In this document: positions 8,869 to 16,575 of the stretch, in pieces
Position numbering within the stretch: the first letter of the stretch is position 1
Layout: each line of letters begins with the position of its first letter
NCBI GenBank assembly: GCA_003453515.1
Contig: DMLD01000169.1
Coordinates: 1 to 33,852, forward strand
Length of the DNA stretch: 33,852 nucleotides
Direction of reading: 5' to 3'
Source of the DNA: Lachnospiraceae bacterium
GTDB taxonomy: Bacteria; Bacillota; Clostridia; Lachnospirales; Lachnospiraceae
Position numbers and translations under genes: made by a program
The notes under the pieces: generated by a model
Told to the model about the DNA's origin: nothing
The model's input: only the letters and a program-made list of their open reading frames with translations
Databases searched by the model: none

Positions 8869-10626
8869 TTACTCTACATCCTGCAATGCTTCGAAATCTT
8901 CCTCACCTGTACGGATCTTCACGACCCTGCTAACAGGATATACAAATATCTTTCCGTCACCGATCTTGCCGGTATAAAGTGTTCTCTTGGCTGTCTCTAT
9001 GACTGAGTCGACCGGTATACCCGATACTACCACCTCAAGCTTTATCTTCGGCAAAAGAGTCATATCCATCTCAACCCCGCGGTACATCTCGCCGGCACCC
9101 TTTTGGATCCCGCATCCGCTGACCTGGGTCACTGTGATACCGGTGACACCGAGCTCGTTGAGCGCTCTCTTCATCTTGTCATACCTTGAAAGCTTGGTTA
9201 TGATGACTATCTTGTAAATACCGCTGTCGGGTATCGTTCCCTCCACTGCCTTCGCAACATTTTCAACAGGAACCGAGGCATTTTTCATGACCTCGCTCGC
9301 CTGATCATACTCGGTGATACCAAGGTTCGTGTTCTCATTTGCCACCATTGCCGAGTTTGAAACATCCATGATCGCAAAGCCTGAGTATGCACTTGCAAGA
9401 CCGTGCTCGGTGAGGTCGAGTCCCTCGATCTCCTCCTCCTCGCTGACTCTCAGCCCGAATATTGCTTTGATCAGCGCGAACACGACCACCATACAGATCG
9501 CTGCCCATGCCGCAACGCTCACAAAGCCGATAAGCTGCGTGGATAAAAGCTTGAAGCCTCCTCCGTAAAACAGTCCGGTCAGCGAATCATTTCCCGGAGC
9601 GGATGTGGTCGCAAAAAGTCCTGTTGCTATGGTTCCCCAGATACCGTTCATCATATGAACAGCGACCGCACCTACGGGATCATCGACATGAAACTTGTGA
9701 TCGAGCAGCCACACCCCGAATACTACAAGCAAGCCTGCGACCGCTCCTATCACTGTCGCACCTGTCGCGTCCGTAACATCACACGGCGCGGTGATGGCGA
9801 CCAGACCTGCCAGTGATGCGTTCAGGCACATCGATACATCCGGCTTACCGTATCTTATCCATGTAAAGATCATACAGACTACTGTTGCTACCGACGGTGC
9901 TATGGTCGTCGTTACGAACACGGATGCAAGCTGATCGACCGATGTACAGGCAGCTCCGTTAAATCCGTACCAACCAAGCCACAGTATAAAAACACCCAAA
10001 GCTCCGATAACAAGGTTATGTCCCGGAAAAGCATTTACCTTGACCACCTTACCGTTTTTATCCTTTTCAAACTTTCCGATCCTCGGTCCTACCATTATGG
10101 CTCCTACGAGTGCTGCGATACCTCCGACCATGTGGATGGCACACGATCCCGCGAAATCATGAAATCCCATCTGAGCCAGCCAGCCGCCTCCCCATATCCA
10201 GTGAGCCTCGACCGGATAGATAAGCCCGGAGATCACACCGGAGTACACACAGTAACTCAAAAACTTTGTCCTCTCAGCCATGGCTCCCGAAACGATGGTC
10301 GCCGTGGTTGCGCAAAATACCAGGTTGAATATAAAATTGGACCAGTCAAAATCTCCGTATGCGGTAAAGATATCAAATCCCGGTTTCCCGATGAATCCGA
10401 TCATATCCTCACCAAGCAAAAGTCCGAAGCCTATTACGATAAAAACCACGCATCCTATACAAAAATCCATAAGGTTTTTCATCAGGATATTGCCCGCATT
10501 CTTCGCTCTGGCAAACCCCGACTCTACCATTGCGAAGCCGGCCTGCATCCAGAACACCAAAGCAGCGCCGATCAGAAACCACACACCAAAAAGCTGAGAA
10601 TCAAATAACTCTAATACTTCTTCCAT
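8869..10626 (-). CDS. amtB: Ammonium transporter with fused C-terminal PII signalling domain
   Basis: A 585-residue fusion. Residues 1 to about 395 form an Amt/Rh channel with the usual 11 membrane segments. The pore twin histidines are present in SCAIHMVGG (H165) and VHMMNGIWG (H324), and the gate phenylalanines are in NLVFCAT and GWYGFNGA. A linker of roughly 75 residues joins a complete PII domain (about 470-585), recognisable by GITVTQVSGCGIQKG, the T-loop EMYRGVEM, LLPKIKLEVVV and YTGKIGDGKIFV. At the position of the uridylylated Tyr51 of enteric PII there is Met520, so that modification cannot occur. Covalent tethering suggests built-in gating by ADP/ATP and 2-oxoglutarate (inference from GlnK-AmtB). 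First gene of the nitrogen run, starting at ATG 10626 behind GGGGG. Confidence 0.95.
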   Translation of the reverse strand: MEEVLELFDSQLFGVWFLIGAALVFWMQAGFAMVESGFARAKNAGNILMKNLMDFCIGCVVFIVIGFGLLLGEDMIGFIGKPGFDIFTAYGDFDWSNFIFNLVFCATTATIVSGAMAERTKFLSYCVYSGVISGLIYPVEAHWIWGGGWLAQMGFHDFAGSCAIHMVGGIAALVGAIMVGPRIGKFEKDKNGKVVKVNAFPGHNLVIGALGVFILWLGWYGFNGAACTSVDQLASVFVTTTIAPSVATVVCMIFTWIRYGKPDVSMCLNASLAGLVAITAPCDVTDATGATVIGAVAGLLVVFGVWLLDHKFHVDDPVGAVAVHMMNGIWGTIATGLFATTSAPGNDSLTGLFYGGGFKLLSTQLIGFVSVAAWAAICMVVVFALIKAIFGLRVSEEEEIEGLDLTEHGLASAYSGFAIMDVSNSAMVANENTNLGITEYDQASEVMKNASVPVENVAKAVEGTIPDSGIYKIVIITKLSRYDKMKRALNELGVTGITVTQVSGCGIQKGAGEMYRGVEMDMTLLPKIKLEVVVSGIPVDSVIETAKRTLYTGKIGDGKIFVYPVSRVVKIRTGEEDFEALQDVE

Positions 10627-10680
10627 ACCTTCGTACCCCCTTCTTTGTTTTTTTCTTGCGGGCCTCGCACAGATTTAGGT

Positions 10681-10730
10681 AAAAAAAGAAAGAGCGCCCC
10701 GGATCTCTCCGAGACGCCCTTGCCTCTTTC
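10681..10730 (-). terminator. Intrinsic terminator / attenuator in the amt leader
   Basis: On the minus strand GCGTCTCGGA pairs with TCCGGGGCGC (G-U pairs allowed) around a GAGA loop, with an outer GAAAGA/TCTTTC stem, followed at once by TTTTTTT. It lies downstream of the consensus promoter at 10738-10766 and upstream of the amt start, so it should stop transcription early unless overridden. Confidence 0.75.
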
Positions 10731-10737
10731 GCGATAA

Positions 10738-10766
10738 ATAATATCACACATATTTTTTTTTGTCAA
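10738..10766 (-). promoter_or_regulatory. Sigma70-type promoter of the amt-led nitrogen operon
   Basis: Minus strand TTGACA (10766-10761), 17-nt spacer beginning with eight A, then TATTAT (10743-10738). Expected transcription start is near 10731, leaving a leader of about 105 nt that begins with the attenuator hairpin. Confidence 0.8.
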
Positions 10767-10833
10767 GCACAAAATTATTTTTTTTGAAACGCTAAGTAGC
10801 AACCGTAAAAAGGTAACGGAAGCCTTCCCCTTA

Positions 10834-12039
10834 TCAAAAATCCCGTATGGTCTTAAGTGCCGGAAGCGCATTGCCTTCATAATCAAACAGCGCCTGATTT
10901 GCCCACTCATTACCGCCCTTGCGTCCGGTCTCTCCCGTATATTCAAGTGCTTCAGGCGTTGCCCATCCGCAACCCGGCACCGGGATCCATGCAGGCTCCC
11001 AATAATAAAAGCCTCTACCTCCGGGAGTATCTCTGACCATCTCCATTATCCTTTGCATGAAGTCACACTGCCCCTGCTTAGTCATGGGATAATCAAGCTT
11101 TTCAAGAAGATCCTCCTTTGTTGCCATCCCGATAAGCTCATCGGGATCACCCTCATAGCTTCTGTAATCCTCCATGCTAAATCCCATGGAGACCTCTGCT
11201 ATGACTATTTCCTTTTTGTATCTGCCATACATGTCACGCATATTGAGATCCAGCTCATCCATCGTTCCGTGCCAGAACGGGTAGTAGCTCATCCCTATGA
11301 TGTCAAAATCCTCGCCGCCTCTTGAAAAATAGTTTTCAAACCACTCAACATACATATCGTGGAAACCGCCGTTATCAAGATGGATCATGATCTCAGCATC
11401 GTCCGCCGCGCTCCGTACACCCCTTATACCGGCGCTTACAAGCTTTTCTATCGCATCGTAGCCTGCCTTCACATCGGGATCGGAGGCTCTTTTTTTGTAA
11501 AGCCTGCTGTCCTCCGTGCGGTACGGGTCATCATGCGCTCCCTCATCTCCTGCCTCCTCGGCATCGGGATAGCCTACCTTTTGTCCGAGCGGCCACAGCA
11601 GACCGTTGGTTATCTCATTTCCCACCTGAACAAGCTCCGGCAATACGCCTTCATTTTTCATGGTGCCGACAACCTCAGCCGTAAAATTATACACCTTTTT
11701 TGTAAGCTCGGTAAGGCTTAATCCCTGCCACGCCTTCGGTGTAGTCTGCTTCCCCGGATCAGCCCAAAAATCACTGTAGTGAAGATCAAGAAGGACACTC
11801 ATGCCAAGCTCCTTTGCGCGCTTTGCAAGTACAATCGTCTTCTCAATATCATTGGTACCGGCTCCGTAGGGCTTTTTGTCCCCGGTGTACGGATCATTCC
11901 AAAGCCTGAGTCTGACTGAGTTTGCCCCGTAGTCCTTCAATATGCTAAGAGCATCCTTCTCCACCCCGTTATCAAAATATCTTGCGCCGCAGCGCTCTTC
12001 CTCGATCAGCGTCGAGATATCCATCCCCTTTATAAACAT
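10834..12039 (-). CDS. Arabinogalactan endo-beta-1,4-galactanase, GH53, cytoplasmic
   Basis: Cleaves internal beta-1,4 bonds of galactan or its oligomers. The 401-residue protein is one GH53 barrel: early motifs KGMDIST, NSVRLRLWNDP and LLDLHYSDFWADP, acid/base Glu142 in QVGNEITNG, and nucleophile Glu282 in VIAEVSMGFS. There is no signal peptide, which is unusual for a galactanase and implies that it trims imported galacto-oligosaccharides inside the cell. The start is ATG 12039 preceded by AAGGTTGAAGGAT; the in-frame TTG 12048 lies within that ribosome site. It is the last gene of the importer arm, 74 nt after the zinc-ribbon gene. Confidence 0.94.
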   Translation of the reverse strand: MFIKGMDISTLIEEERCGARYFDNGVEKDALSILKDYGANSVRLRLWNDPYTGDKKPYGAGTNDIEKTIVLAKRAKELGMSVLLDLHYSDFWADPGKQTTPKAWQGLSLTELTKKVYNFTAEVVGTMKNEGVLPELVQVGNEITNGLLWPLGQKVGYPDAEEAGDEGAHDDPYRTEDSRLYKKRASDPDVKAGYDAIEKLVSAGIRGVRSAADDAEIMIHLDNGGFHDMYVEWFENYFSRGGEDFDIIGMSYYPFWHGTMDELDLNMRDMYGRYKKEIVIAEVSMGFSMEDYRSYEGDPDELIGMATKEDLLEKLDYPMTKQGQCDFMQRIMEMVRDTPGGRGFYYWEPAWIPVPGCGWATPEALEYTGETGRKGGNEWANQALFDYEGNALPALKTIRDF

Positions 12040-12070
12040 ATCCTTCAACCTTCCGTGAACAGTAAATATG

Positions 12071-12099
12071 AGGAAACACCGATCATATCAGTGTTTCCT
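12071..12099 (-). repeat. 29-nt palindrome after zinc-ribbon stop (copy B)
   Basis: AGGAAACACCGAT, loop CAT, ATCAGTGTTTCCT: a 13-bp inverted repeat with one C/A mismatch on the plus strand that is a G-U-type pair in minus-strand RNA. A further half-copy (AGGAAATGCTGA on the minus strand) overlaps the stop codon of the preceding gene at 12104-12115. No T-run. Confidence 0.75.
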
Positions 12100-12113
12100 C
12101 ATGTCAGCATTTC

Positions 12114-12329
12114 CTAATGATCAAACTCCGTGATGCGCTTCATCATAGCACGATAGCGGAAACGCACCATCTCATTTTTCTCAAGAACATCCTTTTCAGT
12201 GCCTGTGTACTGGCATCTGATACAATAGTATTCCTTTTTGTCCTTATCGTAAAACATATCGATATCCAGGTCGCGCATAAAGCAGGACGGACACCTGAAA
12301 TTTAATTTGCCTTTTCCAGATTGAGCCAT
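12114..12329 (-). CDS. Small CxxC-CxxC zinc-ribbon protein, unknown function
   Basis: A 71-residue basic protein with FRCPSC at about residues 11-16 and YCIRCQYTG at about 35-43, the usual pair of knuckles of a zinc ribbon, then a helical, charged tail. No enzyme signature. A very good ribosome site (AAGGAGGT, 9 nt from ATG 12329) lies inside the end of the preceding gene, and the two coding regions overlap by 28 nt in different frames, so this is a genuine, translationally linked gene. I do not recognise a named family. It could bind nucleic acid or stabilise a partner from the operon. Confidence 0.8.
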   Translation of the reverse strand: MAQSGKGKLNFRCPSCFMRDLDIDMFYDKDKKEYYCIRCQYTGTEKDVLEKNEMVRFRYRAMMKRITEFDH

Positions 12330-14131
12330 GTTGACACGACCTCCTTATCCTTTATCTTTTTGCTTACTCCGAGTGTGAACATAGGTGAGAATGCGTATCC
12401 CTCCTTCACATATACATCCGCATCATCGCTGTCGGTTGAAAGAGATACCTTAGTCTCAATAGGCGGTATCACCGCAACCGCTTCCTTCGCACCCCTTACA
12501 CATGCTTCGCGGCATTTGTACTCGTAGTTTATCCTCTCATCACCGACCGAAAGGGTGATGTCCGTCATATCCTCAGGATACTCCGTGGTTCCGTAGCAGG
12601 CAACCATATACTCGTTGATGGTCACATCGGCATCCGGATCGCTCATCTGAAGTATCTCTCTTGATATGCGTATGTTGGACGCGCCCTCTTCAAAGTATAT
12701 CCTTGTCTGAAGCTTGACTGTGAGATCGGCAAACTCGATTTCCACAGGCTCAAGCGTGAGTATCCTCGTTTTTCCTTCCTCGGAAAAATCAGCCTTTGTA
12801 CGGCACAGGCACAGATCGACCTCCTCACCGTTATGGATAAGCTTTGCAGAACGAACCGTACCCTCTCCGGCATAATGCGTGAAGTATCCTGCCCTGTATT
12901 TTTCCTGCATAAGGAAAGGATATGAAGCGTCCTGTACATGCTTTGTCCCTATACCTACCTCCCAGCGAAGCTTGGCAGCATAAGGTCTCAGATCCACGAT
13001 GGCACCGCCCTGATCCATGTTTACACATGCTCTCATATACGGGTCCGCATACCAGAATAACTGCTTGTCGGAACCGTACAGTATATCCTGCCACAGAGCA
13101 CATTCCGGTTCGGTATAATGCTTGTTCTCACGATAGAACTTAGCGAACTCAGCCATAGTCATATCGACGAGCTCACCCTTTTTCTTAAGCTCTGCGTAAT
13201 AAGCCATGCCATCCTCATATGACTTGCACAAAAGCTCATACGGAGCCTCCCAGCGTCCCATCTTATTGAGCCAGCCGGGTCCCACAAACATCATGTTGTA
13301 GCTGTATCCGTTGTTGTACTTTGCAAGATGGCGATACTGGTCAACTAGATTGTAAAAATACGGAAACTCCCACGTCTTTGTATCGTATATCATACCGCGA
13401 AGTACATTCTGCGGATGAGTTCCGAAGTTGGAACCGTTTCCGTCGTAGCAAGCCAGAAGGTCTCTTGACAGATGAGGGATAGCAACTATACCGCTGTCCT
13501 CTTCCTCGTTTGCCGCGGGCGCATGGGTGTTTTGCTTTGAAGGTATCCACGGATTCCACGGACCTCCGTCAAAAAGTGTATACCACGAATTGTTGCAGGT
13601 GTGGTACGCCTTGGGTCCCTCCTCCCAGCATGTCGCTATGGCACACTGTACCGTGGGATACTTCTCCTTGATATAATTCGTAAGATCAGCATCCATATAG
13701 TACGACCCTGTCGATTCGGGATAGAAGCCAAACGCCTCATAAAACTTTCCGAAAACATCATCAACTATCTGCTTTTTGTCTTCCATAGAAAACATCCAGA
13801 TACAGAAATCCTTGGTCTTGTACTTCTCGCGAAACTCCTCGCACGGAAGACCGAGCAGTGACAGAGCTATCTCATCACCGTATTTCTCGTGATGCTCCTT
13901 CGCCAGTGACACCGCCTCCTCGTTGAAGAGAGAGGCGTATGTCATTTGAATAGTTACCTTTATTCCGTTTTTGTGAGCGGTCTCCTGCTGAAACTTAAAA
14001 ATATCAAGAGACTCAGTAAGTAAGTCCTTTCTTCCCAGATCCTCAGACTTCCCCTGACCTGTTACCTTCTCGGCATACTCAGGTACCATCTCCGGTCTGT
14101 GGATCACGTTTAATACAAATGTATTGTCCAT
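12302..14131 (-). CDS. Uncharacterised 609-residue carbohydrate-locus protein, possible glycosidase or deacetylase-like barrel
   Basis: No signal peptide or membrane segment. Residues 1 to about 350 alternate short hydrophobic strands with helices and carry acidic and histidine motifs: YGDEIALSLLG, FYPESTGSYYMDADL, ATCWEEGPKAYHTC, PHLSRDLLACYDGNGSNFGT and YSYNMMFVGPGWL. This pattern recalls the beta/alpha barrels of NodB-like deacetylases and GH57/GH38-type enzymes, but I cannot place it in a named family. Residues from about 380 look like beta-sandwich domains (VDLCLCR..., VKLQTRIYF, DITLSVGD). It lies between the permease genes and the GH53 galactanase, 32 nt after the second permease, so it probably acts on imported galactan fragments (inference). 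GH112 phosphorylase was considered and not supported. Confidence 0.65.
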   Translation of the reverse strand: MDNTFVLNVIHRPEMVPEYAEKVTGQGKSEDLGRKDLLTESLDIFKFQQETAHKNGIKVTIQMTYASLFNEEAVSLAKEHHEKYGDEIALSLLGLPCEEFREKYKTKDFCIWMFSMEDKKQIVDDVFGKFYEAFGFYPESTGSYYMDADLTNYIKEKYPTVQCAIATCWEEGPKAYHTCNNSWYTLFDGGPWNPWIPSKQNTHAPAANEEEDSGIVAIPHLSRDLLACYDGNGSNFGTHPQNVLRGMIYDTKTWEFPYFYNLVDQYRHLAKYNNGYSYNMMFVGPGWLNKMGRWEAPYELLCKSYEDGMAYYAELKKKGELVDMTMAEFAKFYRENKHYTEPECALWQDILYGSDKQLFWYADPYMRACVNMDQGGAIVDLRPYAAKLRWEVGIGTKHVQDASYPFLMQEKYRAGYFTHYAGEGTVRSAKLIHNGEEVDLCLCRTKADFSEEGKTRILTLEPVEIEFADLTVKLQTRIYFEEGASNIRISREILQMSDPDADVTINEYMVACYGTTEYPEDMTDITLSVGDERINYEYKCREACVRGAKEAVAVIPPIETKVSLSTDSDDADVYVKEGYAFSPMFTLGVSKKIKDKEVVSTWLNLEKAN

Positions 14132-14163
14132 TGGTTAAACATCCCTCCAAAACAAAGTCAATA

Positions 14164-15009
14164 TTATCCCTTTACCGAGCCTGCCGCAACTCCCGCAACA
14201 TAATACTTCTGCATGATCACAAACAGTATTGCGATAGGTACTGATATCACAAGACCTCCTGCGCAGAACACACCAAAGTACTGGTTGATCAGCGAGCGGT
14301 CAAGCATATGATAGAGTCCGATCGCGACGGTAAAGTCCTTGCTTATTCCTGAGTTCAGCATCAGATTTGCAAAAACGAAATCACCCCACGGAACCAGGAA
14401 AGAGCTTATGATCTGATATACTATTATCGGCTTACATACAGGAAGCACAATACGGATAAATACCGTAAGGTCAGATGCTCCCTCCATCTTGGCAACCTCT
14501 CTGAGCGATGCCGGGATCGTGTCCATGAATCCCTTGACAATGAGATATCCGAGTCCCGAGCCTGCCGAGTATACTATGATCATTCCTATGTGTGAGTTGG
14601 TCAGTCCGACCGTCTTAAGTACAAAGTAAATGATGATCATGGACAGAACACCCGGAAACATGTTCAGTATCATCGAAAAGCTCATAAGCGTCTGGCGTCC
14701 TCTGAACCTTGTACAGCTGAATGCATAGCTGACCATAAGTACAAATATGGTTGAAATGATACATGTAAATACAGCTATTATAAGTGTGTTAAAAAACCAC
14801 TGACTGTACTGAACCACAGAGTTCGGATGAAGCAACTGCTTGAAGTTGTCAAGTGAATACCCCTCCGGGAAAAAATGAGCCGTATCGATACCTGAGTAGC
14901 TGCTAAATGCAGTGAATACCAGCCATACTATAGGTATCAGCCATATAAATGCCAGAAAGAGCAGGACAAAATGATTCAAGATAAATTTTGTAATCTTCTT
15001 TGCTTTCAT
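14164..15009 (-). CDS. ABC sugar importer permease, MalG-like
   Basis: A 281-residue inner membrane permease of the CUT1 family, partner of the MalF-like protein upstream. Six membrane segments are apparent, starting with ILNHFVLLFLAFIWLIPIVW. The cytoplasmic EAA loop that docks the ATPase is seen in SLREVAKMEGASDLTVFIRI followed by VLPVCKPII. Its ATG overlaps the TAA of the preceding gene by one base (TAATG), with GGAGGA 9 nt upstream, so the two permeases are translationally coupled. Confidence 0.93.
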   Translation of the reverse strand: MKAKKITKFILNHFVLLFLAFIWLIPIVWLVFTAFSSYSGIDTAHFFPEGYSLDNFKQLLHPNSVVQYSQWFFNTLIIAVFTCIISTIFVLMVSYAFSCTRFRGRQTLMSFSMILNMFPGVLSMIIIYFVLKTVGLTNSHIGMIIVYSAGSGLGYLIVKGFMDTIPASLREVAKMEGASDLTVFIRIVLPVCKPIIVYQIISSFLVPWGDFVFANLMLNSGISKDFTVAIGLYHMLDRSLINQYFGVFCAGGLVISVPIAILFVIMQKYYVAGVAAGSVKG

Positions 15010-16457
15010 TATTGGAAATCCTCCTCTCTTCCACCCTTCATCATTCTGCGGAATGTGAAGATGGTAAATACGGCACAGATAATAAATACTATGACACCGA
15101 TCACAGATGCCATCTTGTAATCGTAGTAGCTGTTGGTCAACCTGAACAGCCAGGTTACGAGCAAGTCAACCTCCGTGGCATGTGAGCTCGCCATCGCCTG
15201 ATCCGGTGTGACAAACACATCCTGAGTCAGAAGATATATAACGTTGAAGTTGTTGATATTTTTCACGAAATCCGTGATAAGCGCGGGTCCCTGTATGAAA
15301 AATACATACGGCATCGTGATCTTCCAGAAAATCTGGAACGAATTTGCGCCCGCCAGCTTCGCGCTTTCTATCTGATCCTCCGGAATATTCATCAGCACTC
15401 CGGTCGCGACAAGCATTTGATACGGGACGCCGACCCAGATATTTATGAGGATGATCATCACCCTCGCCCAGTTGGGATCGGTCAGGAACGGGACATAGTC
15501 GATACTCTTGCTGACAAGCCCTATGTTTTGCAGAAAATCCGTGATACCCAAATTGGAAAAAATGGTGTTCACTATTCCCGCGTCCGCAAAAAAGTTTCGA
15601 ACCAACAAAAGCGTCACGAACTGCGGAACAGCTATCGCCACCACAAAAAGTGTACGCCACATCTTCGGAAGCTTTGTCGTTTTGTTATTGATAAGCTTCG
15701 CCAAAAGTATACCGCCGAAGAATGTTGTAAAAGTCGCAAAGAGCGCCCACACAAGCGTCCATCCCAAAACCTTACGGAAGGCGTATCCGAAGGTGATGGT
15801 CAGCTGGCTTGATACTAGCGACCCGAAGTTTTTAAAGCCCACCCATGTAAACAGGGCGTTTGGAGGCATATGCCCCTGATCGTAGTTAGTAAATGCGATC
15901 GCGATCAGCACAAATATCGGGATTATGTTGATAAGTACCACACCCACTGTCGGAAGTGAAAGCAGTGTGATGTGAACATTTTTCCCGGCAAGATCGTGTA
16001 AATCCTCTCGGAAATTGTTGATATGTTTGCCGTTTTCCTTGAGCACCTGCAGCTTGTAAACAATCTTTAGATTGTGGATATAATACAGGATAAAAACAAG
16101 GATCAAAAACAGTGCAATGATCGAATGAAGCAGGATCAGAAATGAGTTGTCATAATCATTTACACTTTTTTGCATTGTAAGAGGATCAAACTCCTCCGCA
16201 TACTCCACGGTACCCAGCGTGCCGAACTTGGCAAGGTTCGGTGCCGCATAAAAAATACACATAACAACAAAAAGAGCCTCGATCGCTGTTGCGATGATGC
16301 CTCGGATAAACTGCTTCCTTCCAAAATATCCCGCGCCCATCACAAGCATCGAAGACTTAACCCAGACATCACCACGGGTTACGGCTCTACCAAGATCCGA
16401 GAAGTAATGAAAGCCTTCCTTATAAACCTGATTCTTCTTCTCTTTTTTCTTGCTCAT
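15009..16457 (-). CDS. ABC sugar importer permease, MalF-like
   Basis: About 482 residues, longer than a minimal CUT1 permease because of an N-terminal extension with two or three membrane segments (about 40-135), as in many Firmicute MalF proteins. The permease core follows from about 170, with the EAA loop ESAKLAGANSFQIFWKITMP. The start is ATG 16457 (MSKKKEKKNQ), 8 nt from GGAG; ATG 16463 would be only 2 nt away. No ATPase gene is present in the window, so the transporter must borrow a shared MsmX-like ATPase (known for this family). It is separated from the binding-protein gene by a stem-loop with a T-run. Confidence 0.93.
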   Translation of the reverse strand: MSKKKEKKNQVYKEGFHYFSDLGRAVTRGDVWVKSSMLVMGAGYFGRKQFIRGIIATAIEALFVVMCIFYAAPNLAKFGTLGTVEYAEEFDPLTMQKSVNDYDNSFLILLHSIIALFLILVFILYYIHNLKIVYKLQVLKENGKHINNFREDLHDLAGKNVHITLLSLPTVGVVLINIIPIFVLIAIAFTNYDQGHMPPNALFTWVGFKNFGSLVSSQLTITFGYAFRKVLGWTLVWALFATFTTFFGGILLAKLINNKTTKLPKMWRTLFVVAIAVPQFVTLLLVRNFFADAGIVNTIFSNLGITDFLQNIGLVSKSIDYVPFLTDPNWARVMIILINIWVGVPYQMLVATGVLMNIPEDQIESAKLAGANSFQIFWKITMPYVFFIQGPALITDFVKNINNFNVIYLLTQDVFVTPDQAMASSHATEVDLLVTWLFRLTNSYYDYKMASVIGVIVFIICAVFTIFTFRRMMKGGREEDFQ

Positions 16458-16479
16458 GGCCATATCTCCTTTTTCGTTT

Positions 16480-16514
16480 AAAAATGGCTCCTATGCCCTG
16501 AGGCACAGGAGCCA
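16480..16514 (-). terminator. Intercistronic stem-loop between binding protein and permeases
   Basis: On the minus strand TGGCTCCTGTGCC pairs with GGCATAGGAGCCA (one G-U pair) around TCAG, followed by TTTTT. In importer operons such a partial terminator allows more binding protein than permease. Confidence 0.75.
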
Positions 16515-16575
16515 CGCTTGGGGAGGTAATTCTTATCATATATTAGTTAAAACTATATATTTGTTTACCTTTTTA

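Noticed and set aside
10018-10608. Long plus-strand open frame of 196 codons opposite the amt gene
   Set aside because: Shadow of a well-conserved gene, no ribosome site and no recognisable domain.
12302-14131. GH112 galacto-N-biose/lacto-N-biose phosphorylase, given the galactose context
   Set aside because: The length is about 100 residues short and I see none of the motifs that I know for that family.
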